Below, piece by piece: positions 25,751 through 34,520 of a stretch of 64,000 nt of DNA; position 1 is the stretch's first letter; the number at the start of each line of letters is the position of its first letter. Source of the DNA: Lewinellaceae bacterium. GTDB lineage: Bacteria > Bacteroidota > Bacteroidia > Chitinophagales > Saprospiraceae. A model generated the notes under the pieces. That model worked only from the letters and a program-made list of their open reading frames with translations, made no database searches and was not told the origin of the DNA. Made by a program: the position numbers and the translations under genes. The stretch lies in assembly GCA_020636435.1 (NCBI GenBank), contig JACJXX010000001.1:3365001-3429000 (forward strand). The letters are read 5' to 3'.

Positions 25751-26652
25751 TGATCAGCCTCAAAATGCTCACTCCCTCCCGCGCCTGTCCCAAAGCGCTT
25801 TGCCCATGCCGTACAACAGGGCCAACAGCAGCGCCAGCAGGAGCCCCGAAAAAATCAGTCCGTAATGGCGCTGCACCCAGGGAATCTCCCCAAAGAAAAA
25901 TCCGGCAAGCACGTAAACGAAAATCCAGGCCAGGCCGCCCAGCACGTTGTAGGGCGTAAAAAGCCGGAAGGGCATGCCGGTGAGCCCGGCGGCAAAGGGC
26001 ACCAGGGTGCGCATGAAAGGGAAAAAACGGCTCAGGGCCACCGCCCAGGGGCCGTAGCGCTGGTGGTAATGGTGGGCCTTCTCCAGTTGACGGGCCCAAA
26101 TGGTATCTTTTTTCTGGAAAAAGCGGTGCCCCAGGTGTTTTCCAATAAAAAAGTTGGACGTGTTGCCGGCTATGGTGGCAATGGATAACAAAGGCAGCAG
26201 AACGGCGAGATTCAGCGTGCCGCTGGCGGCAAAAAGACCCGCGGAAAAGAGCAGCCCGTCTCCCGGGAAAAAAGCGATGACCACCAGGCCCGTCTCGATG
26301 AAAATAATGAGGAACAAGAAGAGGTAAACCAACCCTCCGTAGCGGGAGATGAGCCCTCCCAGCATCTGGTCTGCATGCGTCATCCATTCTAAAAGTTCCG
26401 CCATGACAAGGAATGTTTAAAAAATTAAGCGAAAGCAAGGAGCCTGATAGCTGATGATTTTCAAATCTCCGGCCCTTTTCCTGAAGCCCTGAACAGAGAA
26501 CAATGGCTGGGAATGCATTCTACTTTGAAGGCCGCCTTTCCGGCTCCATGGTGGTGCATGGGAGCGAAGAAGGAGGGATGCCAGGTTTATTAAAACAGAT
26601 CGGAGTGGATATGCCGGGCTGATATTATTTTACAGGATCAGGCTGATCATTT
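25748..26652. other. DedA gene bracketed by inverted repeats
   Basis: AAATGATCAGCC at 25748-25759 is the exact complement of GGCTGATCATTT at 26641-26652; a few more bases match on each side. One end abuts a truncated T9SS domain and the other ends a truncated LysE gene, so this 905-base segment looks like an insertion or rearrangement. No transposase is inside. Confidence 0.45.
25769..26404 (-). CDS. DedA-family membrane protein
   Basis: A 211-residue integral membrane protein of the DedA/SNARE-associated (VTT) family. It has the family pattern of an N-terminal helix pair (YLFLFLIIFIETGLVVIAFFPGDGLLFSAG), the conserved GNTSNFFIGKHLG loop, then FSRFFPFMRTLVPFAAGLTGMPFRLFTPYNVLGGLAWI with the essential-type Arg and Pro/Gly residues, and a final hydrophobic helix. 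DedA proteins act as undecaprenyl-phosphate or phospholipid flippases and support envelope homeostasis. It stands alone, with gene fragments on both sides. Confidence 0.9.
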   Translation of the reverse strand: MAELLEWMTHADQMLGGLISRYGGLVYLFLFLIIFIETGLVVIAFFPGDGLLFSAGLFAASGTLNLAVLLPLLSIATIAGNTSNFFIGKHLGHRFFQKKDTIWARQLEKAHHYHQRYGPWAVALSRFFPFMRTLVPFAAGLTGMPFRLFTPYNVLGGLAWIFVYVLAGFFFGEIPWVQRHYGLIFSGLLLALLLALLYGMGKALWDRRGRE

Positions 26653-26803
26653 AGAATACACTGATGGCTATTGAAAATTGAACGGCAGCCCTGAAACTCC
26701 GGTTAATACTGGTATGTACGATGGACAAGTTGATCGGGCCGAACGGCAAAGTGCCTAAAAAACTCGCCAGGCCTCCAATCCCGAAAACCATCAAGGAATG
26801 CAT
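26651..26803 (-). pseudogene. N-terminal fragment of a LysE-family exporter
   Basis: The minus-strand frame from ATG at 26803 reads MHSLMVFGIGGLASFLGTLP, then FGPINLSIVHTSINRSFRAA and AVQFSIAISVF, and stops at 26651. This matches the first helix and the PPGPINL-like signature of LysE/RhtB amino-acid exporters, but only 50 of about 200 residues remain. The stop falls inside the inverted repeat at 26641-26652. It is a relic rather than a functional exporter. Confidence 0.7.
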
Positions 26804-26898
26804 TTCATAGTATAAATTGGTTAAGTTTGGGGTTCAAAAATACGGGCTTGTATGCATAATTACTGTCCGGGCTTCGATATTTTAATCAATTGAGTTCT

Positions 26899-27726
26899 AT
26901 GGATGGCATAACGATATTACTGATCGTACTTTCCTCAATCCTCCTGATCCTCATTCTCGGGTTGATCTTCAACAAGGAGTTCAGGAAAGATATATTGCTC
27001 ACGGATTCGCAAAATGAAGTCGGCTTTAAAGGCGTCAGCCTGAAGGGGTCTCTTTTCTGGGTGCTGTACGCCGCTACTGCCGCCGGGGCCATCTACCTGG
27101 GCCTGCAGCATCAGCCGGAAATTGACGGCCCGGCTTCCTTGCCCACTCCCGTTCCCGAACTGGCCAGCGCCATAAACTTTGTGGCCATAGACCTGGAAAA
27201 GGACGAGCCGGCCGGCCTGAAGATTTCCTGCAAAGGATGCGACACGCTGGATATCGGAAACACCCCCTCTGGCCTTGGCCTTGACCTTACTGTGGATTCA
27301 ATATTCGACGTCAGGAGCCTGAAGTCCAATTACCGGTTTGGCCGGCTGGACGAGGCATCCATCAAAGCGCTTTCCGGCTTTAAAGAATTGACGCTCAAAA
27401 ATTATATGGAAATCAAGTACAATATCGACCTGAGCCCGTTCAAAGCCCTGAAAGATTTCAGCAGCCTGTACAATTGGGCGGAGTACAAAAACCTTCCCTT
27501 TACAGTAGAAGTAAAGTTCGATTCAAATATTGGAACTTACTCCGCCATCCAGCCTAAAGACGGCGCGCCTTTAAAAGAAAAAACCAAAGGGCTGGACAAC
27601 AAATGGTCGGAGGTCATTAAAACGGGCAATGATATTTACGTGGTCAAATTGAGGGCGAGCGACCTGGAACCAGGGGGGAACCCGGAATTTGCCAATTTTG
27701 CCATTTTGGAATTTAAGGGCAAATAA
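26899..27726 (+). CDS. Hypothetical protein with two N-terminal membrane helices
   Basis: The ATG at 26899 is preferred to an in-frame TTG nine bases earlier. The 275-residue product has a first membrane helix (ITILLIVLSSILLILILGLIF) and a second (LFWVLYAATAAGAIYLGL, about 50-67), with a cytoplasmic loop between them. The remaining 200 residues form an extracytoplasmic domain with a CKGC pair and DLSPFKALKDFSSLYNWAEYK. I do not recognise the family. It ends 12 bases before the permease gene, so it probably heads or belongs to the following operon, perhaps as an accessory factor. Confidence 0.6.
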   Translation: MDGITILLIVLSSILLILILGLIFNKEFRKDILLTDSQNEVGFKGVSLKGSLFWVLYAATAAGAIYLGLQHQPEIDGPASLPTPVPELASAINFVAIDLEKDEPAGLKISCKGCDTLDIGNTPSGLGLDLTVDSIFDVRSLKSNYRFGRLDEASIKALSGFKELTLKNYMEIKYNIDLSPFKALKDFSSLYNWAEYKNLPFTVEVKFDSNIGTYSAIQPKDGAPLKEKTKGLDNKWSEVIKTGNDIYVVKLRASDLEPGGNPEFANFAILEFKGK

Positions 27727-27738
27727 ATATTTAGCCCC

Positions 27739-29070
27739 ATGCCATCAACAGAACAAAACCAACAACTCCAGCGTACCCTCGGGCCCCTCATGCTCTGGGG
27801 GCTGGGCGTCGGCTACGTCATCTCCGGCATGTACTTCGGCTGGAACCTCGGGTTGGAAAAGGGCGGCACCCTGGGGCTGGCGGTGGCCACGGCTTTTATC
27901 ATCGTCATGTACCTCACCTTTACGTTCAGCTATACGGAACTGGCCTGCGCTATTCCCAAGGCAGGGGGAGCATTCGACTACGCCGTGCGGGCGCTGGGCA
28001 AAGACTGGGGCTTCCTCGGCGGCATGGCGCAGAACATCGAGTTCGTCTTCGCGCCGCCGGCCATCGCCTTTGCCATCGGGGCATATCTGAACCTGTTCGT
28101 GCCTTCCATTCCCATACTGGCCATCGCCGTATTCGCCTACTTCATCTTTACGGGCCTGAACATTTACGGCGTACAGGCGGCGGCCTCTTTCGAGCTGGCC
28201 ATTACCGTGATCGCCGTTATCGGGCTGCTCTTGTTTGCCGGCGCCGCTTTGCCTGAATTCGAATGGAAAAACGTGACGCACAATGCCCTTCCCAACGGAT
28301 GGACAGGCGCCTTTGCCGCCCTGCCCTTCGCCATCTGGTTTTTCCTCGCTATCGAAGGGGTGGCCAATGTGGCCGAGGAAACCATCAACCCGCAGCGCAA
28401 TGTGCTGATCGGCTTCGGCTCCGCCATTCTCACCCTGGTCGCCCTCTGCCTGCTCACCTTTATGGCCTCGGTCGGCGTGGGAGGATGGGAAACCATCGTT
28501 TTTCCGGAACCGGGGGCCGCTCCTTCCGACTCTCCCCTGCCCCTGGCCATAGCTCATATCACTGGCCCGAACCATCTCCTGTACACTGCCGTGGCATTCA
28601 TCGGCCTTTTTGGCCTGGTGGCTTCCTTCCACGGCATCATCCTCGCCGCCGGGCGCGCCACTTTCGAATTCGGGCGGGTGGGTTACGCCCCGGCCCTGCT
28701 GGGAAAGGTGCACCCCAGGTTCAAAACCCCGGCCAACGCCCTGCTCGCCAATATGGGCGTCGGCATCGTCGCCCTGCTGACCGGCAAGACCGGAGAGATC
28801 ATCACCATCGCCTGTTTTGGCGCCCTCAGCCTGTACATCATTTCCATGGTGGCGCTGCTGCGGCTCCGGAAAAACGAACCGGAGCTGGAACGGCCGTTTA
28901 AAGTACCTTTGTACCCCTGGTTCCCGATCATAGCGCTCGTGATCGCCTGCATTGCATTTTTAGCCATCACGATCTACAATCTTACCCTGGCTTTTGTGTA
29001 TTTTTCGCTCCTGTTAGTGGCCTACGTCTGGTTTCGGCTGTTCTACGGCGAAAAACAGGCAACGGAATAG
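27739..29070 (+). CDS. APC-family amino acid/ethanolamine permease
   Basis: A 443-residue protein with about 12 hydrophobic helices. It begins QRTLGPLMLWGLGVGYVISGMYFGWNLGL, the helix-1 signature of ethanolamine permeases (Eat/EutP group) in the APC superfamily, and has FAIWFFLAIEGVANVAEETINPQRN in the middle, another hallmark of that group. It likely imports ethanolamine or a related amine or amino acid by proton symport. The next two genes encode a glutamine-synthetase-like ligase and an SDR dehydrogenase, consistent with gamma-glutamylation of an imported amine and oxidation of the product. Confidence 0.87.
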   Translation: MPSTEQNQQLQRTLGPLMLWGLGVGYVISGMYFGWNLGLEKGGTLGLAVATAFIIVMYLTFTFSYTELACAIPKAGGAFDYAVRALGKDWGFLGGMAQNIEFVFAPPAIAFAIGAYLNLFVPSIPILAIAVFAYFIFTGLNIYGVQAAASFELAITVIAVIGLLLFAGAALPEFEWKNVTHNALPNGWTGAFAALPFAIWFFLAIEGVANVAEETINPQRNVLIGFGSAILTLVALCLLTFMASVGVGGWETIVFPEPGAAPSDSPLPLAIAHITGPNHLLYTAVAFIGLFGLVASFHGIILAAGRATFEFGRVGYAPALLGKVHPRFKTPANALLANMGVGIVALLTGKTGEIITIACFGALSLYIISMVALLRLRKNEPELERPFKVPLYPWFPIIALVIACIAFLAITIYNLTLAFVYFSLLLVAYVWFRLFYGEKQATE

Positions 29071-29123
29071 ATTTTCTAAATCCCTGAGATTTGGAAAATC
29101 TATTTGAACTCAATACAAAACTT

Positions 29124-30500
29124 ATGGAGCCCAAAGGCATGCTGGACCTTCAAAACCTAAAAGACAAAGTCGCCAACGAAGAGGTCGAAACCGTCATCGT
29201 CGCTTTCACCGACCACTACGGGCGGCTGGTAGGCAAACGCTTTGACGCGGAGTTCTTTGTTGAGAATGCTGCCCATGAAGGCACCCACGGCTGCGATTAC
29301 CTGCTGACCACCGACATGGAAATGGAGCCCGTGCCCGGTTACGAATTCGCCAACTGGGAACTCGGCTACGGCGACTTTCACCTGGTTCCCGACCTGTCCA
29401 CCCTGCGCCTGGCCAGTTGGCTGGAGCGCACCGCCCTGGTGCTCTGCGATGTGGTGGATGACAAGAGCCACCAAAGGGTGAGCGAGGCGCCGCGTTCCAT
29501 CCTGTACCACCAACTGGAACAGGCAGGGGAGATGGGCTACGAATGCTATGCCGCCTCCGAACTGGAATACTATCTTTTTGAAGACACCTACCGCCAGGCT
29601 TTCGAGCAACACTATCAGAACCTGAAACCCACCGGCTGGTATCTCGAGGATTACCATATTTTGCAGGGCACCCGAACCGAGCCGTTCACCGCCGCCGCCC
29701 GCTGGCACCTCAAACATTCCGGCGTGCCGGTCGAGAACTCCAAGGGGGAGTGGGGGCTGGGGCAACACGAGCTCAACATCCGCTACGCCGAAGCCCTGGA
29801 CATGGCCGACCGGCATGTCGTTTTCAAACAATGCCTCAAGGAAATCGCCGACGACATGGAAATGTCGGTCTCCTTCATGGCCAAGTTCGATGCCGCCCGG
29901 GCGGGCTCAAGCTGCCACATACACATGAGCCTCTGGCACGACGAGTTCAACGTCTTTACCGGCAACAAGCAATTTGGCCCGGTGGAAGGCTCCGATATCT
30001 TCCGGTGGTTCCTCGGCGGATGGATGGCCCACGTGCCCGACGTCATGCCCTTTTACGCGCCCACCGTCAATTCCTACAAGCGCTTCGTCGACGCCTCCTG
30101 GGCGCCCACCCGCCTGGCCTGGAGCTACGACAACCGCACGGCGGGCTTCAGAGTGGTGGGCAAAGGGCCGAGCCTGCGCATCGAGTGCCGCATCCCCGGC
30201 GCCGATTGCAACCCCTACCTGGCCTACGCTGCCGCCCTGGCCTCCGGCCTGGACGGCATCCGCAACCAGATCGAACCGCCGGCCTGTTTTTCCGGAGATG
30301 TCTACGAGGCCAAACACCTTCCTCGCGTACCTTTCACGCTTAAGGAGGCGGCCGGCCTGTTCGAACACAGCGAATTTGCCCGGCAGGCGTTTGGGGAAAA
30401 GGTGGTGCAACACTACAGCCACTTCTTCCGAAAAGAGGTAGAGGCCTACGAAAGGGCCGTCACGGATTGGGAAAGGAAAAGGTATTTTGAAAGGATATAA
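29124..30500 (+). CDS. Glutamine-synthetase-family ligase (possible gamma-glutamyl-amine synthetase)
   Basis: The ATG at 29124 gives 458 residues (MEPKGMLDLQNLKDKV); a TTG 33 bases upstream is the longest alternative. The beta-grasp N-domain includes FTDHYGRLVGKRF. The catalytic domain has the metal/glutamate motifs ASELEYYLF, GLGQHELNIRYA, GSSCHIHMSLW and the ATP/substrate segment NRTAGFRVVG...LRIECRIPGADCNPYLAYAAAL. It lacks the adenylylation-loop Tyr region of true GlnA-I, as do PuuA/GlnA3-type enzymes that ligate glutamate to amines such as ethanolamine or putrescine. Its position between an ethanolamine-type permease and an SDR supports amine catabolism. Confidence 0.85.
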   Translation: MEPKGMLDLQNLKDKVANEEVETVIVAFTDHYGRLVGKRFDAEFFVENAAHEGTHGCDYLLTTDMEMEPVPGYEFANWELGYGDFHLVPDLSTLRLASWLERTALVLCDVVDDKSHQRVSEAPRSILYHQLEQAGEMGYECYAASELEYYLFEDTYRQAFEQHYQNLKPTGWYLEDYHILQGTRTEPFTAAARWHLKHSGVPVENSKGEWGLGQHELNIRYAEALDMADRHVVFKQCLKEIADDMEMSVSFMAKFDAARAGSSCHIHMSLWHDEFNVFTGNKQFGPVEGSDIFRWFLGGWMAHVPDVMPFYAPTVNSYKRFVDASWAPTRLAWSYDNRTAGFRVVGKGPSLRIECRIPGADCNPYLAYAAALASGLDGIRNQIEPPACFSGDVYEAKHLPRVPFTLKEAAGLFEHSEFARQAFGEKVVQHYSHFFRKEVEAYERAVTDWERKRYFERI

Positions 30501-30573
30501 GGATGGAGGTTTGGGTTTCAAAAATCAAAAATCAAACGCCTCCTCCTCCCCGCGTACGCACAAAAAACAACTC

Positions 30574-31347
30574 ATGCGTTTAGAAAACAGAGTCGCCCTC
30601 ATCACCGGGGGCAGCAGCGGAATCGGCCTGGAAACGGCCCTGCTCTTTGCTAAAGAAGGCGCCAAGGTCGTCGTCGCTGACATCAATGACGAGGGCGGGC
30701 AGCAAACCGTAGCCCGCATCAAAGCGCAGGGCGGAGAGGCCGCTTACTGCCACGCCGACGTTTCCAAAGCCGCCGACTGCGAAAAGATGGTGGCTTTCGC
30801 CGAAAAGGCCTTTGGCAAGTTGACCGTCCTCTTCAACAATGCCGGCATCATGCACAACGACGACGGCGATGCCGTCGGCACTGAAGAAACCATCTGGGAC
30901 CTGACGATGAATGTCAACGTCAAGGGGGTATTTTTCGGGTGTAAATATGGCGTTCCAGCCCTGCGGCGGGCGGGCGGCGGCTCCATCATCAACACGGCCT
31001 CCTTCGTGGCGCACCTGGGCGCCGCTACGCCACAGCTCGCCTACACGGCCAGCAAGGGCGCCGTGCTGGCCATGAGCCGCGAGCTGGCCATCATCCACGC
31101 CCGGGAGAACATCCGGGTGAACGCGCTGTGCCCGGGGCCGTTGCGCACCGACCTCCTTATGAATTTCCTGAATACCGAAGAAAAAAAACAACGCCGCCTG
31201 GTGCACATCCCTATGGGCCGCTTTGGGGAAGCCCGGGAAATGGCCTCCGCAGCCTTGTTTCTCGCCTCGGATGAGTCGTCCTACATGACCGGAGCCGAGT
31301 TCCTGGTGGACGGTGGCATTACCGCGGCCTATGTCACGCCAGAATGA
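30574..31347 (+). CDS. SDR-family NAD(P)-dependent oxidoreductase
   Basis: The ATG at 30574 gives a 257-residue classical short-chain dehydrogenase; the upstream in-frame extension overlapping the ligase gene is not homologous. Visible motifs: TGGSSGIG (11-18, cofactor), NNAG, the catalytic Ser in INTASF, YTASK with the catalytic Tyr/Lys, PGPLRTDLL, and the C-terminal YMTGAEFLVDGGITAAY. An acidic residue after the second strand (VVADIND) suggests NAD preference. It probably oxidises an alcohol formed by the preceding permease-ligase pathway, though SDR substrate cannot be read from sequence. Confidence 0.88.
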   Translation: MRLENRVALITGGSSGIGLETALLFAKEGAKVVVADINDEGGQQTVARIKAQGGEAAYCHADVSKAADCEKMVAFAEKAFGKLTVLFNNAGIMHNDDGDAVGTEETIWDLTMNVNVKGVFFGCKYGVPALRRAGGGSIINTASFVAHLGAATPQLAYTASKGAVLAMSRELAIIHARENIRVNALCPGPLRTDLLMNFLNTEEKKQRRLVHIPMGRFGEAREMASAALFLASDESSYMTGAEFLVDGGITAAYVTPE

Positions 31348-31408
31348 AGGTGTTTCTATGTGCTTTGGAAGATAGAAAAGGGTTGTCAGTCGCGAGGCGC
31401 AATTTCCA

Positions 31409-31500
31409 ATTTTGCGTTTTACATTTTACATTTTACATTTTACATTAAAACGGCCTTGCCGCCGCCGTTGGAAAGGGCCCAACAGCGCCGACAAGGCCAT
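31409..31500 (+). terminator. TTTTACA tandem repeat and hairpin after the permease operon
   Basis: Four units of TTTTACA-type sequence (about 31419-31447) precede a stem in which GGCCTTG (about 31452-31458) pairs with CAAGGCC (about 31492-31498). A transcription-termination role for the upstream operon is inferred from placement. Confidence 0.4.
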
Positions 31501-31539
31501 TCAGTGTCAGTCAGAAGTACAAAGTTTGTTTAGTAACGG

Positions 31540-31692
31540 TTAAAAGTCAGGGTTAACCTCTGCGTCAGGGCCAATGATGTCGACATTGACCACTCTAAGA
31601 AAATGCGGGAGGCACGTTGTGCGCTGGGTGGAAATGGCCTCGAGTGCCCTTCCCCTTTCTTGACCGGGGCGTAGGAATGTGTTGTTGTGCAT
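31540..31692 (-). CDS. Small hypothetical ORF, 50 residues
   Basis: An ATG at 31692 opens a 50-residue frame, MHNNTFLRPGQERGRALE to a C-terminal VVNVDIIGPDAEVNPDF. The last 20 residues look protein-like, the first half less so. It is not a known family to me and could be a fragment or chance frame. The remainder of the 31348-31938 gap holds only repeats and a CCCTGAGCTTGTCGAAGGG-type palindrome near 31897. Confidence 0.25.
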   Translation of the reverse strand: MHNNTFLRPGQERGRALEAISTQRTTCLPHFLRVVNVDIIGPDAEVNPDF

Positions 31693-31938
31693 ATGTGTTT
31701 ATTTGTGAAATGAAAAAAATCAGCTCTAACCAGTTTTTGAGATATTGTCTATTTCCATAATTCGATTTTTTGTATATTATAAATCGGGAGCAAGCGATGG
31801 GGGCAACGCAAAACTCTACGATAACCATTCAACAATGATTAACCGGACTTCGGCGTGTGCTCAGCCGAACGCTCGCAGAGCCATCCAGCCATTTCACCCT
31901 GAGCTTGTCGAAGGGCAACCATCCACCAATCCCCTTCC

Positions 31939-33458
31939 TCACTCCGGCAAAATCTCCAGGGCGATCTCCCAAAGCTTTTCGTAGGGGATGATCTCGATTT
32001 CAAAAGTCTGGTTGGCCATTTCGATGGGAATGGCTTCCAGTGCCCGTTGATCATCGCAGGCTTTGGCTATAGCCTCTTCGCGGCGAAACGAGTTTTTGGG
32101 GATTTGCAGCAGCATCCTCAGGAAGTGGTTGGCGCGGGCGACTTCCTCTTCCCGGAGGTAGCGGCTGCGGTATTTGTCCATGGCCTCCACCCGGTCGATC
32201 AGTTCGTCGTATTTCTTTTGGGCGATGCCCAGCAGGATTTCGATGATCAGTATGGCGATGTTCATGCCCTGTTTGTCCTTGGAGAACACCTCCATCTCAT
32301 TGAGGAACCTGGACAGGCGGAAGTGGCGGCCACTCTGTTCTTCATTGCCGGAAGCCGGCAAATGCCCGTGCATTCCAGAAAATACAAGTATGCCTCGGAG
32401 ATTTTCCAGGTTTCCTGAATATTTTCCGGAAGGTCGTCAAAGCGGGGGTGGGCCATAGCCATGCGCAAAATTTCATCGGCCTGTTCGTATTGCCCGTCAT
32501 GGGCGTAAAGCAGGAAGTACAGCTCATAGACCTTAAACCAGTTGAAAGCGCCTTCTTCGAGGTAGGGCAAACAAGCTTTGGCAGCGGCTTTCGCCGCTTC
32601 AAACTGCCGCAGTTGCACATGGCAGATGAACTTCTGATACAGAAAGACCTGCAGTGGAATCCGGGGAGTAAAGCTCTTTTTTTCAAAAAAAGCGATGGCC
32701 CGGTCGCACACGCCGATGGTCTCTTCGTATTCATTCACGCTGGTGTGGATGCTCACCTCGATCAGGCGGCCGCAAAGGTGCAGTTGATACGAATCGTAGG
32801 TGTCCATAGCCTCTCTGACCTGCTCGTAGTACTCCAGGGCCTTGTCTTTAAAATCAGTTTTGGTTGCCTTGCTGTTGATGAAGCCGATGCTGAGGTCGAT
32901 GTAGAATTCCTCCGCCCGGTTTTCAGCGATCCAAAGCTGTTCGTAGTGCTTAAATTCCTCGTTGTATTGCTGGTACTTTTTGTAGTCGCCCTCGATGGTG
33001 CCGTGATAAAGCCGCAGGGTATGGCATATATCCACCACGAGTTCGGTGAACTCGAACTTGCGGGCGATCTTGAGCAGCTTGCGCCCCAGGCCGGCGGCGG
33101 CTGTACGGGCATTTTTGCCAAACAGGATTTTGGCGGCGCCCCATTCTTTATAGGCTTCGTAGTAAGCCTTCTGCCGGCTGCTGTAGGAGGCTTGCTTGAG
33201 GTCGATGACAAAGAGGGAGTTGACCAGGCGGTCCTTGAGGGTCTTGCGCAGTTTTTGGTAACTGGGATGGTTTTTGCCTTTCCCCTTGCCATAGAAATGT
33301 TCGGCAGCTTCATCGTCATCGGCAAAACGGCCTTCTGAGACGAGGTCGTAGAATTCCTGGAGTTTTGAGGTTCCTTCCCCGGTGTCGTTCCCGATCAGTT
33401 CCACCGAGCGCAGCTTCGTTTTGGTAACGATCTGAGCCAGGTCGGTTAAGTCTTTCAT
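31939..33458 (-). pseudogene. Large hypothetical helical protein split by one frameshift
   Basis: Two frames form one protein of about 500 residues. The first (ATG at 33458) starts MKDLTDLAQIVTKTKLRSVELIG and runs through helical, TPR-like units (ALEYYEQVREAMDTYDSYQ, RQFEAAKAAAKACLPYLEEG, GQYEQADEILRMAMAHPRF) to YLYFLECTG. The second continues FRLSRFLNEMEVFSKDKQGMN...LIDRVEAMDKYRSRYL to the stop at 31939. They switch frame near 32330-32365. Many relatives of this type in Bacteroidetes are of unknown function. The shift could be an inactivating mutation or an assembly error; the downstream frame shows no other damage. Confidence 0.65.
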
Positions 33459-33970
33459 ACGTTGGCCTTTTTTGGAGTACGAAAAACAGTTTTACAATAT
33501 TCCAAAAGTACCAAGGCCCGCCGCAGTCCGGCATGGAATAACAAAGCAGGGGTGCCAGGGATGGGAAAGATTACCCGATGTAGGGAATAAAAACGAGTTA
33601 AAACAGGAGGCTCCTGTAGTGCAAATGGCCATCTTTTTCATGATCTTTAGTTATTGTGCATTATTTGGTTTACCTAGCTCAGTGTCCATCACACAATGGA
33701 TGGCACTCCAATACAAGCTCACCTTGGCATTGAAGCTAAAAGAATCAGCACTCCAGTGCTTTTCGATGATATCGAGTAAGTTTTGGGACGAAAAAGAATT
33801 TTCTAAGTGTTGTCGAGAAGGGAAATGCGCACAGGTTAAAATCCGATAGAAAGTTGTTTTAACACCTGCAATAAATTAGGCTGAATATAGAGTTATTTTT
33901 GGATAATATCAACTGAGCCGGCGTTTTAAGGCAATTTGGGCTAAAAATTGTCATTTAGAGGCTTAAATTA
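33459..33970. other. Non-coding spacer
   Basis: About 500 bases with lower GC than the flanking genes. The longest frame (33472-33849) has no family resemblance and unusual composition. I see no clear RNA or repeat here. Confidence 0.4.
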
Positions 33971-34015
33971 TACTGGGGCACGCTTTTCGCCCAAAACCAG
34001 GCGTGCGCCAGTTTA
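33971..34015. repeat. Short palindrome related to the element at 59360
   Basis: TACTGGGGCACGC at 33971 pairs with GCGTGCGCCAGTTTA ending at 34015. The right half (CCAAAACCAGGCGTGCG) resembles the right end of the 100-bp element at 59360-59459 (CAAAACCAAGCGTGCGTCAG), so the two are probably one family in different states. Confidence 0.55.
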
Positions 34016-34028
34016 GGGATGACGCAAC

Positions 34029-34160
34029 AAATAACCTACCCATCTGACTTGGTCTTTTTCCTTTATGCTTCGTTGCATTTTCCTTACGTAGCCCCACTAT
34101 GCGCGTCAAATGCGCCTCGCCTAAAGAAAAAATACCTTCGTCATTTTGAGTAGGTTATTT
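34029..34160. mobile_element. MITE-like palindrome D (AAATAACCTAC ends)
   Basis: AAATAACCTACCCA (34029) is matched in inverse by TGAGTAGGTTATTT (to 34160), and the similarity continues imperfectly for about 40 bases. The minus-strand centre reads GAGGCGCATTTGACGCGCATAG, then GGGGCTACGT and GCAACGAAG, which aligns with the core of the elements at 9565, 10932, 11411 and 38914 although the ends are unrelated. Confidence 0.7.
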
Positions 34161-34520
34161 ATTTCCTCACCCCTTAATGAAACTGAACCCAAAACCTCTT
34201 TCCCGTTTCATGTTTTTTTGCGTTTTAATAGGTGATTTTGTTAATATACAACAGATTATACGGCAATGATTTGAACGAATTGCCTGCGTTTTTGTACCAT
34301 TGTATGAATAAAAGAAATCTTGGGAAGGTGCTGGAACGATTTGCTTCAAATCCTCTCTTGAAGTCTAAAGATTTTCACTTTACAAAGTAATGGCTTTCCA
34401 AAGCCTGCACCAATAGCACATCAATGTGAAATTGATGTGATAATCATGTAGTTCATATATATTTTAGTTGCCGGGCGTGCTTTGCTTTCTGCGAAAGTAA
34501 ACCGATATGATGTTTTCGAT

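Noticed and set aside
26503..26622. 39-codon plus-strand frame MAGNAFYFEGRLSG
   Set aside because: Too short, no family, and it lies in a region of gene fragments.
33472..33849. 125-codon plus-strand frame in the spacer upstream of the NarL-type regulator
   Set aside because: No recognisable domain, unnatural composition, and it starts inside the promoter region of the opposite gene.
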